Shown here one piece after another: positions 27,001-38,537 of a stretch of 64,000 nucleotides of DNA (position 1 is the first letter of the stretch; each line of letters opens with the position of its first letter). The translations under genes were made by a program, and so were the position numbers. The DNA lies in NCBI GenBank assembly GCA_933228675.1, contig OW121744.1:18247978-18311977 (forward strand). The letters run 5' to 3'. The notes beneath the pieces were generated by a model, which was not told the DNA's origin, searched no databases, and saw only the letters and a list, made by a program, of their open reading frames with translations. Source of the stretch: Stomorhina lunata (lineage: Eukaryota; Arthropoda; Insecta; Diptera; Rhiniidae).

Positions 27001-27930
27001 TTCTATATAAAATTTTCTATAGAAAAATTTCCGTAGAAAATTTTATATAGAAAAATTTTATATTAAAATTTTTCTATAGAAAAATTTTATTAGAAATTAT
27101 ATTGAAATTTTTCTATAAAAAAATTTTATATTGAAAATTTTGTATAGAAAAATTTTTTAATTGAGAATTTTCTATAGAAAAATTTTGCATTGAAAATTTT
27201 CTAAAGAAAAACTGTATGTTGAAAATTTTCTTTGGAAAAATTTTATATTGAAAATTTTCTATGGAAAAATTTTATATTCAAAATTTTCTATAGAAAATTT
27301 TTTACAGAAAAATTTTATATTAAACATTTTTTATAGAAAAAGTTTATATTGAAAATTTTCTATGGAAAAATATTATATTGAAAATTTTCTATAGAAAAAT
27401 TTTGTATTGAAAATTTTGTGTAGAAAAATTTATATTGAAAATTTGTAAAGAAAAATTTTATATTAAATATTTTCTGTAGAAAAATTTTAGACTGAAAATT
27501 TTCTATAGAAAAATTTTGTATTAAAATTTTTTTATAGAAAATTTTCTATAGAAAAATTGTTTATTGAAAATTTTCTATATAAAATTTTCTACAGAAAAAT
27601 TTCTATAGAAAATTCTATATTGAAATTTTTCTATAGAAAAATTTTATTAAAAATTATATTGAAAATTTCCTTAATAAAAATTTTATATTGAATATTTTCT
27701 ATAGAAAAATTTTTATATTAAGAATTTCCTATAGAAAAGTTTTGTATTGAAAATTTTCTATAGAAAAATTTTATATTAAAAATTTTGTGTAGAAAAATTT
27801 CATATTGAAAATTTTCCACAGAAAAAATTTTGTTGAAAATTTTCTATAAAAATATTCTATATATAAAGTTTTTTATAGAAAAATTTTATTTTGAAAAATT
27901 TTGTTTTAAAAATATTTATAGTAAATCATT
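24075..27930. repeat. 29-bp minisatellite field with the TATAGAAAA dyad
   Basis: The unit alternates AAAATTTTCTATAG and AAAAATTTTATATTG, 29 bp in all, with ATGTTG as a common variant. The first 1.1 kb (24075-25200) is a related but different subfamily (TTTACATCAAAAATTTC with CTATAG). The most uniform part is about 25480-26900. Long direct duplications are nested within the array (see 25265-27810). Confidence 0.92.
25265..27810. repeat. Direct segmental duplications within the 29-bp field
   Basis: Distinctive variant strings occur twice in the same order. ATCTCCTATAAAAAATTTTT is found near 25293 and 26266. The series AAATTTGTAAAGAAAAATT, then TTTTCTGTAGAAAAATTTTAG, then the TTCCTTAATAAAAATTTTA block occurs at about 25865-26120 and again at 27435-27690. 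Block A recurs after about 0.97 kb and block B after about 1.57 kb, as expected if an A-B segment was duplicated and the second copy gained monomers. Confidence 0.82.
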
Positions 27931-28100
27931 ATATCTGTTGTATTGAAAATTTTCTCATATTTTTACAAGTAATTCACCCTCAAATCTCATCTTAAATTTT
28001 TTCTAAAATCTTTTTATTTTCCTTTCATTTTAGGTAAATATTTTGGAACATATGTAGGTTATCTTAAATATGATGTATATCTACTTTTCAGGTATGTAAG
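27931..28100 (+). promoter_or_regulatory. Two candidate recursive splice sites
   Basis: At 28033|28034 a strong pyrimidine tract (TTTTTATTTTCCTTTCATTT, then TAG) abuts GTAAAT, with a branch-like CTAAAAT about 25 bp upstream. At 28091|28092 CTACTTTTCAG abuts GTATGTAAG, a strong donor. Both are on the exon's strand, about 12 kb downstream of it, in the short unique gap between repeat fields. One of the two may be the real ratchet point. Confidence 0.45.
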
Positions 28101-29066
28101 AGCAAATATTTAAAAAATTTCACACTCAATACATTCAGATTTAGTTATGAATGAGTGAACCCAGAACGTACGTGGTTTGATTAAATTTGTCTAACAAAAT
28201 TATTGATCGAAGTTTCCAAAGAAAAGTTTACATTATGAAAATATTTAACTGAACTGAAAAAAAAGGATTAAACAATCCAAAAAAAAGGGTGCGAAATTGT
28301 TGGAAATTTTTACAGTAGAATAATTTTGTCTGTCTGTCGGTTGCGAAAGCATTTTCAAGTATTTGTTCAAATATTTGTTTGATGTGATCTCTTATTAACC
28401 CAATTATTTGGCAAATATTTTGGTTTTAAAAAACCGTAATTGGTTAGGAAAATCAAAAAATTTTGATGTAATTTTGTTATACTTTTTTTTACAGCTTATC
28501 CTTTTTGTTGCTATATTATCTTAAATTGATAATAAAATAGATTTAACATAAATATAAATAACTTAGGCAATATTTGCGGTATATGTATTTATGATCCTGG
28601 GAGCTAACACAAATCAAGCCAATATCTCAAAAATTTAAAGCAATTTGAGCTTTAGGGGTACAGAACAATACAATTTTTGTAATAATATATTTGCTATTAA
28701 ATTATAGTTTCTTAAATTTGCTTTCGTAAAACCCCATTAGCTCTTTCAACTTAACAATACAATTTGCAACTGCATCCTATTTAATCTTTAATACAACCAT
28801 TTATCCTGATTATATTTAAGACTCAAGTAACAATTTCTTTCTTTTTTCATTTCTTTTAAAAGCTTAAGTTGTATTAAATTAAAGAAAATTTACTCTATTA
28901 AGTTGGATCCCTGTTATTATAAAAATATCTGCTCACAAACATTTGTATCTTATTGTTAGGAATTGTTTCTATTGTATTACAATGTCAGGAACGCATAATT
29001 TTTGTATTACAGCCAAATGCTACAAAAATGACATAACTCAGAAAAACTGAAAAGAGATTCAAAGTG
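28101..29066. other. Unique AT-rich intronic DNA
   Basis: No gene or transposon end is seen. A short TCTGTCTGTCGG at about 28328 is a minimal GTCT tract with no element body. Confidence 0.45.
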
Positions 29067-29964
29067 ATTGTCGGTGGAAAGAGTTTTCTATAGAAAAGTT
29101 GTCGGTGGGAAGAGTTTTCTATAGAAAAGTTGTCGGTGGGAAGATTTTTCTATAGAAAAGTTGTCGGTGGGAAAAGTTTTCTATATAAAACTTGTCGGTG
29201 GGAAGAGTTTTCTATAGAAAAGTTGTCGGTGGGAAGAGTTTTCTATAGAAAAGTTGTCGGTGGGAAGAGTTTTCTATAGAAAAGTTGTCGGTGGGAAGAG
29301 TTTTCTATAGAAAAGTTGTCGGTGGGAAGAGTTTTCTATAGAAAAGTTGTCGGTGGGAAGAGTTTTCTATAGAAAAGTTGTCGGTGGGAAGAGTTTTCTA
29401 TAGAAAAGTTGTCGGTGGGAAGAGTTTTCTATAGAAAAGTTGTCGGTGGAAAGAGTTTTCTATAGAAAAGTTGACGGTGGAAAGAGTTTTCTATAGAAAA
29501 GTTGTCGGTGGGAAGAGTTTTCTATAGAAAAGTTGTCGGTGGGAAGAGTTTTCTATAGAAAAGTTGTCGGTGGGAAGAGTTTTCTATAGAAAAGTTGTCG
29601 GTGGGAAGATTTTTCTATAGAAAAGTTGTCGGTGGGAAGAGTTTTCTATAGAAAACTTGTAGGTGGGAAGAGTTTTCTATAGAAAAGTTGTCGGTGGGAA
29701 GAGTTTTCTATAGAAAAGTTGTCGGTGGGAAGAGTTTTCTATAGAAAAGTTGTCGGTGGGAAGAGTTTTCTATAGAAAAGTTGTCGGTGGGAAGAGTTTT
29801 CTATAGAAAAGTTGTCGGTGGGAAGAGTTTTCTATAGAAAACTTGTCGGTGGGAAGAGTTTTCTATAGAAAAGTTGTCGGTGGGAAGAGTTTTCTTTAGA
29901 AAAGTTGTCGGTGGGAAGAGTTTTCTATAGAAAAGTTGTCGGTGGGAAGAGTTTTCAATAGAAA
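29067..29964. repeat. 31-bp minisatellite, about 29 units, unusually GC-rich half
   Basis: The unit has a GC-richer half, GTTGTCGGTGGGAAGAG, and an AT dyad, TTTTCTATAGAAAA, for 31 bp. Variation is sparse and point-like (GGAAAG for GGGAAG at the first unit and near 29450-29475, GAAAACTTG in a few units, TTTAG at 29895). The array passes directly into the AT-only 29-bp field at 29965, which shares the dyad. There are no spacers between units. Confidence 0.96.
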
Positions 29965-31690
29965 CTGGAAATTTCTATAAAAAACTTTTATATTGAAAAT
30001 TTTTTATAGAAAATGTGAACTTTAAAAATTTTCTTTAGGAAAATTTTGTATTAAAATTTTGTTTAGAAAAATTTTATATTGAAAATTTTCTATAGAAAAC
30101 TTTTATATTGAAAATTTTCTATAGAAAAATTTTATTTTGAAAATTTTCTGTAGAAAAATTTTATATTGAAAATTTTACATTGAAAATTTTCTATAGAAAA
30201 TGTTAATATTAAAAATTTTCTGCAGGAAAATTTTCTTTAGAAAAATATTCTGTAGAAAAATTTTGTATTAAAAATTTTCTTTATAAAAATTTTATATTGA
30301 AATTTTTTTAAGGAAAAGTTTTATATTGAAAATTTTCCATAGAAAGATTTTTTATCGAAAATTTTCTATAGAAAAATTTTATTTTGAAAATTTTATATAG
30401 AAAAATTATATATTGAAAATTTTCTTTAAAGAAATTTTGTATCGAAAATTTTCTATAGAAAATTTTCTATATAAAAATTTTTAATTGAAAATTTTCTATA
30501 CAAAAATTTTATATTGAAAATTTTCTGTAGAAAAATTTTATATTGAAATTTTTCTATCGAAAAATTTTCTATTAAAAATTTTCAAAATTAAATTTTTCTA
30601 TAGAAAAATTTTATATTAAAAATTTTATATTGAAAATTTCCTATTGAAAAATTTTATATTGAAAATTTAAGGTTGAACATTTTCTAAAGAATAATTTATA
30701 TTGAAAATTTTCGAAAGAAAATGTTAATATTAAAAATTATCTATAAAAAAATTTTGTATAGAAAAAATTTGACATATAACATTTTCAATATAAAAATTTT
30801 GTATTTAAAATCTTCTATAGAAAAATTTTATATTGAAAATTTTCTGTAGAAAAATTTTCAAAGAAAAATTTTATATTGAAAATTTTTTCTACAAAAATTT
30901 TATACTGAAAATTTCTCTACAAAAATTTTATACTGAAAATTTTCTATAGAAAAATTTTTTATTGAAAATTTTGTATAGTAAAATTCTATATTGAAAATTT
31001 TGTATAGAAAAATTTAAATATTGAAAATTTTCTATAAAAAAATTTTATTTAAAATTTTCTATAAAAAAAAATTATATTGAAAATTTTCTAAAAAAAAATT
31101 TTCAAAGAAAAATTTTATATTGAAAATTTTCTCTACAAAAATTTTATAATGAAAATTTTTTCTACAAAAATTTTATACTGAAAATTTTCTATAGAAAAAT
31201 TTTTTATTGATAATTTTCTATAGAAAAATTTTATATTGAAAATTTTTTATAAAAAAATTTTATATTGAAAATTTTCTATAAAAAAAAATTATTTTGAAAA
31301 TTTTCTATAGAAAAATTGTTTAATGAAGTTTTTCTATTTTTAATTAAATGTTTGATGTCCCTAAATTTTGATAAACCTTTTTAAAAAATTTTATATAAAA
31401 AATTTTCTTTCGAAAAATTTTATATTAAAAATTTTCTTTAGAAAAATTTTATATTAAAAATTTTCTTTAGAAAAGTTTTATGTTGAAAATTTTCTATAGA
31501 AAAATTTTATATTGATAATTTTCTATAGAAAAATTTTATATATTGAAAATTTTCTATAGAAAAAGCTTATATTAAAAATTTTCTATAGAAAAATGTTTAT
31601 TGAAAAATTTGTATTGAAAAATTTTATATTGAAAATTTCCTATAGAAAAATTTTTTATTGAAATTTTCTATAAATAATTTTTTATAGAAA
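29965..31690. repeat. AT minisatellite field of about 29-bp units, diverged
   Basis: The units AAAATTTTCTATAG and AAAAATTTTATATTG are the same as in 24075-27930 but more diverged, with frequent indels. The 31-bp array at 29067 abuts this field. A short non-repeat insertion occurs near 31335-31375. Non-coding. Confidence 0.88.
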
Positions 31691-33341
31691 AGTTTTAGTT
31701 AGAAAAACTGATTTTATAATTATTTTGAGTTATTACTATTTTTAAGCAAATCTCTGATATCTTCATGTAACAATCAAATTTATTGTATTGATTTCCTTCT
31801 ATAGAAGAAAGTTAAGTAAAATTTAGTTGTGTTATACTTATATATGTTCTTATAGCATTGACTTAATTGAATTAAATTCATAATTTAAGAAAAAGGTAGA
31901 CAAAAGAAATGACTTTTATATTTTTTATGCTTTGCATTTTTCTAACAAACTGTTTATTAAATTAAATTTTTTGCTTTAATTAAATCATTTATTTATGAGT
32001 TTCTTAGACAGAAACTGTTGGTGATTTATTATTTTTTTTCCTTTTATAGATTTAATAACATTTATCTTTGTTCTCTAAAAATAACTTCTTGTTTCTTATT
32101 TAGTTTGACTGTATCTGTTCATGTTCATGCACAAAGAAAATCGTTTAAGCCATTTCAAAAGTTATTACCAATATGATCAATAATCCTCCCTGATGCTTAA
32201 TTTAAGAACAATTTAAGAAAAATTGTACAAAACTAGGTAAAAATGTTGACAAAATAAAATGTGAGCTTATAAAAAACATAAAATTTATAAATGCGGAAAA
32301 TGTTATAGAAATCGGTTTAAAAGTTTTCGAGATATGTGCAACAAAATTTGTGAACAGTTTGTAAAATTCATCGTAGCCGAATTTGAAACTCTGACCCGTA
32401 TAATAAATATAAATATATAAACCACAATGTTGACCAAATTTGTTTTTAATAATATTTCTAAGTTAATTAACTGGTTTAAAGTTATTTAAAATAAGTATGT
32501 ATGTGTATGCAATATGTTGCCTAGTCAACTTAAAATGTTTTTCCATTTCAGTAAAATTGTTCTAATCTTGTTCTAGTAATTGCTTTTAGTTGTATTTTAT
32601 TTAACATAAAATACATTTTTTTCCTTTCCTTCATATAGAAAAACTTTTTCAATCAAAAGCTGAGTATTTAAAAATGATTCACTTGATTGACATTAATTGT
32701 TTACACAAATACAATTATACATAGAAGAATTGTAAAAACTAAACTTGTTCCATAGACTAAAATTTTTTAAAACATTTAGTTTTTACTTGTATTTACCATC
32801 AGTCTCAGTGTCTGTTTTCAATTTGTTTAAATATGTATATTTATAACAACTTTAACAACTGTCTTTTAGTTTTAAATGAGAAAAATTTGTAGCAAGTAAA
32901 TGACTTTAAAAGAAAAATGTTAGGGTTGGCTAAATGATTTAGTTTTACTTCGCTTAATCTTTTGTCATCTAGGATATTTTATATTTGCTGAGTAGGGGGG
33001 TTTAGTTGGACTAGACAATGACGAAGGAAACTAGAGACAATAAACAAACAAATCACACTTGAAAAAATGTAACAATTCCAGTGCAATGAATGGGTTGACA
33101 TCATTTGAATCGGATCTACAATTACAACACGTGGCCCATTCAGCGCAAAGCATAGCAAAAGAATTGGATTGTTAAACGTGCCAAGAAATTACAAGTGACA
33201 ATTGTGGCAAGAATATATCAAACCCTTAGCAAGACATCATAGGTCCATGTATGCGTGTGTATTCCAAAGTAATGTCTTAAGATTTTCCAAATGACCCTTA
33301 AACATACGATTACTATTTGGCCAATAAGAGTCAAGTGCCCA
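31691..33341. other. Unique AT-rich DNA with one more complex segment
   Basis: No gene is established. The segment 33040-33260 is less AT-rich. It contains a 29-codon open frame (ATG 33086, stop 33173-33175) and an AG at about 33079-33081, but other frames are also open and nothing identifies it. The rest is plain AT-rich sequence. Confidence 0.4.
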
Positions 33342-35063
33342 ACTATGACCAGACTATGACTAGACTATGACTAGACTATGACTAGACTATGACTAGACTA
33401 TGACTAGACTATGACTAGACTATGACTAGACTATGACTAGACTATGACTAGACTATGACTAGACTATGACTAGACTATGACTAGACTATGACTAGACTAT
33501 GACTAGACTATGACTAGACTATGACTAGACTATGACTAGACTATGACTAGGCTATGACTAGACTATGACTAGACTATGACTAGACTATGACTAGACTATG
33601 ACTAGACTATGACTAGACTATGACTAGACTATGACTAGACTATGACTAGACTATGACTAGACTATGACTAGACTATGACTAGACTATGACTAGACTATGA
33701 CTAGACTATGACTAGACTATGACTAGACTATGACTAGACTATGACTAGACTATGACTAGACTATGACTAGACTATGACTAGACTATGACTAGACTATGAC
33801 TAGACTATGACTAGACTATGACTAGACTATGACTAGACTATGACTAGACTATGACTAGACTATGACTAGACTATGACTAGACTATGACTAGACTATGACT
33901 AGACTATGACTAGACTATGACTAGACTATGACTAGACTATGACTAGACTATGACTAGACTATGACTAGACTATGACTAGACTATGACTAGACTATGACTA
34001 GACTATGACTAGACTATGACTAGACTATGACTAGACTATGACTAGACTATGACTAGACTATGACTAGACTATGACTAGACTATGACTAGACTATGACTAG
34101 ACTATGACTAGACTATGACTAGACTATGACTAGACTATGACTAGACTATGACTAGACTATGACTAGACTATGACTAGACTATGACTAGACTATGACTAGA
34201 CTATGACTAGACTATGACTAGACTATGACTAGACTATGACTAGACTATGACTAGACTATGACTAGACTATGACTAGACTATGACTAGACTATGACTAGAC
34301 TATGACTAGACTATGACTAGACTATGACTAGACTATGACTAGACTATGACTAGACTATGACTAGACTATGACTAGACTATGACTAGACTATGACTAGACT
34401 ATGACTAGACTATGACTAGACTATGACTAGACTATGACTAGACTATGACTAGACTATGACTAGACTATGACTAGACTATGACTAGACTATGACTAGACTA
34501 TGACTAGACTATGACTAGACTATGACTAGACTATGACTAGACTATGACTAGACTATGACTAGACTATGACTAGACTATGACTAGACTATGACTAGACTAT
34601 GACTAGACTATGACTAGACTATGACTAGACTATGACTAGACTATGACTAGACTATGACTAGACTATGACTAGACTATGACTAGACTATGACTAGACTATG
34701 ACTAGACTATGACTAGACTATGACTAGACTATGACTAGACTATGACTAGACTATGACTAGACTATGACTAGACTATGACTAGACTATGACTAGACTATGA
34801 CTAGACTATGACTAGACTATGACTAGACTATGACTAGACTATGACTAGACTATGACTAGACTATGACTAGACTATGACTAGACTATGACTAGACTATGAC
34901 TAGACTATGACTAGACTATGACTAGACTATGACTAGACTATGACTAGACTATGACTAGACTATGACTAGACTATGACTAGACTATGACTAGACTATGACT
35001 AGACTATGACTAGACTATGACTAGACTATGACTAGACTATGACTAGACTATGACTAGACTATG
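33342..35063. repeat. 11-bp satellite array 2, about 156 units
   Basis: It has the same unit and orientation as 9446-11974 (GACTAGACTAT). Variants seen are GACCAG in the first unit (33349) and one AG-to-GG change at about 33550; the rest appear identical. It starts after GTGCCCAACTATG and ends ACTATGTCCTATAAA. An isolated GACTATGACTATT occurs downstream at about 35266. Confidence 0.98.
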
Positions 35064-36283
35064 TCCTATAAAATAACTATATCCTAAAAAAATATTAAGT
35101 TTAACACTGGAACTTTTACTTATTTTGTTCCTTATTTCTGTTGTTTGTTGCTTTCAAAATAAGCTTTTAAACTATTTCGTTTATGTTAGTTTCAATATTT
35201 TTCCAACAAGACTTCTGCTAAACTTACAACACTTCTTTTACTTCAATCTAACATTCTTCCCACAGGACTATGACTATTATTTCATTAACATTTATGTGTA
35301 ATGAAAGCTTGTTAGAGCTTCTGAGCTTAATGTTAAAAAGTTGTTTATTGTTAACGTTCAAGTAATTTGACTCTTAAAGTCCACAGCTTTTTATATTGAC
35401 TGCTCTTAAAATATTTGCCGTTGCTCTTAAACTTTTTAAGTTCTTAAAAAGCTTTTTTCTGTTTTTACCGGCAAATTTTGAAAAGTAAGAAACCAACAGC
35501 TGTTTTTTATTTATTATCCTTTGTTGTGTATTTGTGTATTTATGTATTTGATGAGTATAACAGTTTTGAGATAAGATTTAGAAAAGTTTAGACAGGAAAT
35601 CAAAGATAAAAATAAACATTTTTATAAAGCTTCAGTCTGAAATTAAATGCCGTGGTATACAAATCGGACAAAAAACGTGCGCGGTAGTTAACAAAAGGGA
35701 AAATAAAAAAAAATATTTCTATGAAAACAAGAATGTAACGGTTTTAAAAGATTTGAAAAATATAAAAATATGAATAAAAATTAAAAGTTACAAATTTTAA
35801 AATGAAAGTGTTTAATGTAAAATAAATAAAAAAATCTGTAAAAAATAAAAGTATTTAAGATGTTTACATGAGTAATTGTGATTGCATATGCAAAAGTGTT
35901 TTTTGTTTTTTTTGTTTAATATCCTTGAAGAATTGTTCTGGCTATTCCAATTTGAATAATTAAATTTAGCGTTTGTTGGTTTCTGTGGTTTTATGGTCTC
36001 AAGTGTATTTGAAGTTCATGTTGTGTTTTCCTTTGTTTCACAGATTCCTGGAATGAAATACCAAATGTGTTACGGTCATTAAAAACTGTCGTCATTGTTA
36101 TGTTTGCTTTCTTTTATTTGCGCCACTAATTAGAATCTGACGAATCCTCAAAAGATTATTTTCTTAATTTTAGTTAACGAATAGAAATGATTAAGTTATT
36201 TTGATGCAATGCCCTACGCTATTGATATAAGTAGGATATAAAAGTTTGATTACAATTTCGTGATATTCAAGTCGATTTGATTT
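35064..36283. other. Unique AT-rich non-coding DNA
   Basis: No gene is seen. Two good-looking acceptors (TTCTTCCCACAG at about 35266 and TTTGTTTCACAG at about 36042) are followed by early stop codons in the frames checked, so they are not called as exons. Confidence 0.45.
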
Positions 36284-37100
36284 CAAAAGGGTGTCCCAAC
36301 TAGAACGCAATTTTTAAATTTTAAATAAAACACAGACATTAAAAAAAAATCGTGAAACTTTGTTATATCGTAAAGTAGACAAAATGAGGTTATGTATGGA
36401 GACATCGTGAAAATGGCCGCCGCGGCTTTGCTGGCACACACGCGATCTTTTAATGAAATTTTCAATGACCTTTTTGCATAAATGCTGTGCTATTTCATTA
36501 ATGCAGCGTAAAATTTCCTCTTTTAAGGCTTGAGACGTCGTCGGCTTATTCGCATAAAACAACGACTTCAAAAAACCCCAAAGAAAAAAATCTAAAGGTG
36601 TTAAATTACATGATCTAGGCGGACAATTCTGGTCTCCAAAACGCAAAATAACACGCCCGGAAATGAATGATGTAGCAATTGAATTGCTTCCCTGGCTGTA
36701 TGACATGTGGCGCCCTCTTGTTGAAACCACATGCCCTCCACATTCATTTCTTTAATTATAGGCAAGAAAAAGCCGGTTATCATTTTACGATACCGAACAC
36801 CATTGACTGTTTGCGCTTGATTCCATAAGCCCAAAAACCACACCACACAGGATGCATTTGCTTCTCGTGAATCACTCGAGGATTTTCCTCACCCCAAATG
36901 CGACAATTCTTCCTATTGACGATGCCATCAAGATGGAAATGGGCCTCGTCACTGAAAATGATTTTATCGGCAAAATCTGCATTTTCGTGTTGTCTCTCCA
37001 ATACCCAATTAACGGCCGCCATACATAACCTCATTCTGTCTACTTTACGATATAATAAAGTTTCACGATTTTTTTTAAATATATGTGTTTTACAAAAAGA
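36284..37100 (-). pseudogene. Degenerate mariner transposase (rosa/DD41D-like)
   Basis: Minus-strand fragments in three frames match the C-terminal two thirds of a mariner-family (IS630/Tc1/mariner) transposase. They run from NWVLERQHENADF (about 37010) to the catalytic block SDEAHFHLDG (first Asp at 36948-36950), NCRIWGEENP, VNGVRYRKMIT, FQQEGATCHTA (about 36717), PPRSCNLTPLDFFLWG (about 36607) and SRGGHFHDV. The second catalytic Asp is Glu in QQEGATCHTA. The Asp usual in RSCDLTPLD is Asn, while the PLD Asp is kept. About 41 residues separate the second and third positions, as in DD41D (rosa) elements. Frameshifts occur near 36846 (with loss of the usual GPFFF region) and near 36670, and the N-terminal DNA-binding part is missing. 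The left end (GGGTGTCCCAACTAG at 36289) resembles a mariner terminus. The copy is dead. Confidence 0.88.
36325..37093. repeat. Inverted subterminal arms around the mariner relic
   Basis: Sequence 36325-36397 (with CGTGAAACTTTGTTATATCG and AGTAGACAAAATGAGGTTA) is repeated as its reverse complement at 37021-37093 (TAACCTCATTCTGTCTACTT, then TTTCACGATTTTTTT). The arms are about 73 bp, flank the transposase remnant, and replace its 5' part. The outer 40 bp of the left terminus is not repeated on the right. This is a foldback-like rearranged mariner. Confidence 0.82.
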
Positions 37101-37771
37101 AGAGTATTCGCATTTGATCCCAAATCTGTTGCATTTATTTATTAATGTAACAGACCAATTTATTGATAAAAATGTTTGCGGAGAAACCAAATTCCTCGGC
37201 GCGTTTCGATGGTTGGTTAAGCCATCCCTTCAGGAGGATTATCCCCAATTTAGACAAAAATTTACAAACAATTTACAAACAAAACTTTTCAGAATTATGT
37301 TCATAAAACATAAGTAAAAGCGTAGATTATCGACTGAGCAAAAACAAAGAAACATTTTTCAGTTTTCATCTACCTTCACTTCCCACATTCTTGCTGCAGC
37401 CGTCGGCTACTATATACAGAATGCTGTGAAGAAGGGGGTTGGGGGGTAAGATGTGATAATGTGTTAATCGGTTATCTTAGAAACATTATCTAAGTAGAAT
37501 TCAGGATGTCAGTTTGTTTGTCAAAAAGTGGTAATAGAACTATTTTACCACATTTCCTGCATCCTCCGTTAAATTAATCCCATTGGCACTGATACCATGT
37601 TTATTCAAAATTGTAAAAATTAGTGAAATTTTCTGTTTTCTCTCATAGAACTATACTTTCGAAATTATAAAACATTCTCGGACTTTGACCTTAACAGCTT
37701 GTAAATATAGGCCATTTAATTAAGTAATTTATTCATAGTAAAGCTATGGCCGGACATCACTAACATCCTCG
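37101..37771. other. Non-coding DNA right of the mariner relic
   Basis: No recognised gene. The open frame crossing 37100-37317 (+) is the antisense of mariner-flank sequence and is not credible. 37390-37450 is less AT-rich and includes a G-run (GGGGGTTGGGGGG at about 37435). Confidence 0.4.
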
Positions 37772-37985
37772 GTACCTGGGCGACCGAGCCTTGCTCGGAG
37801 ATTAATAATAAGCATTTCGAGGCGAATTTTAAAGTTTTTATATATTTTATTTTATAAAGTAGTAACCAATTGAAATAAATTTAGAGAAAATACGGTACAC
37901 AAATATCCAATTAATTTTGAATCATTTTATTTTTTTTTTGTCCAATCAACACTTGATCAAATGCATAGTATAATATTTTGGAAAT

Positions 37986-38335
37986 TGGTCATACCGACTT
38001 AGAAACCTTCATCGACTCATGCGCAAGAACTTTGCTAAAGATCATAGCCTGATAAAATGCACAGTTTACGATTTAATTCATTTTAAATTTTTCAGTGGCG
38101 CCACCTATCGGAATTGTTTGTTATCAACTAAGAAACCTTCGTCGACTCATGTGCAACAACATTGCTGAAGATCATTGCATAATCAAATGTACAGCTTACG
38201 ATTTAATTCACTTTGAGTAATTTTCAGTGGCTCCACCTATCGAAAATTGTTCATACTAACTAAGAAACCTTCGTCGTCTCATTGGTAATAACTTTGCTAA
38301 AGATCATAGCTAGATCAAATGCACAGTTTTACCCA
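37986..38335. repeat. Internal tandem repeat, about 132 bp x 2.6
   Basis: Three successive blocks carry ACTTAGAAACCTTC or ACTAAGAAACCTTC, then CGACTCATG, ACTTTGCTAAAGATCAT, CACAGTTTACGATTTAATTC and CAGTGGCGCCACCTATCG. They start near 37986, 38118 and 38252, and the third is incomplete. They lie inside the Helitron-like element. They are absent from the short copy at 47336, so they are a copy- or subfamily-specific expansion. Confidence 0.82.
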
Positions 38336-38537
38336 TTTTTACCCATTTAGGCCCCCGAAATCAAAAAAGTACCAAATACGTGTTCACTATTTTTCTCACG
38401 TTTATTGATTGCATAACAAAATTATTTTCTGTATTGTTTGGTTCAAAAGATAAGAGTGGCCTAAAAATGGTACCAAAAAAACTATTTTCGAAAAAGGTAC
38501 CCACTGTCCAAATTCTATATATATTGAAAAATTATAT

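Noticed and set aside
29067..29964. CRISPR-like look of regularly repeated 31-bp units
   Set aside because: Units are contiguous with no unique spacers, there are no cas genes, and the DNA is from a eukaryote.
35235..36050. Acceptor-like sequences near 35266 and 36042
   Set aside because: Good pyrimidine tracts, but the frames checked after them close within about a dozen codons and no donor follows; not enough to call exons.
36898..37317. 139-codon plus-strand open frame
   Set aside because: It is antisense to the mariner transposase remnant and runs into the inverted arm; the transposase reading on the minus strand explains the conservation.
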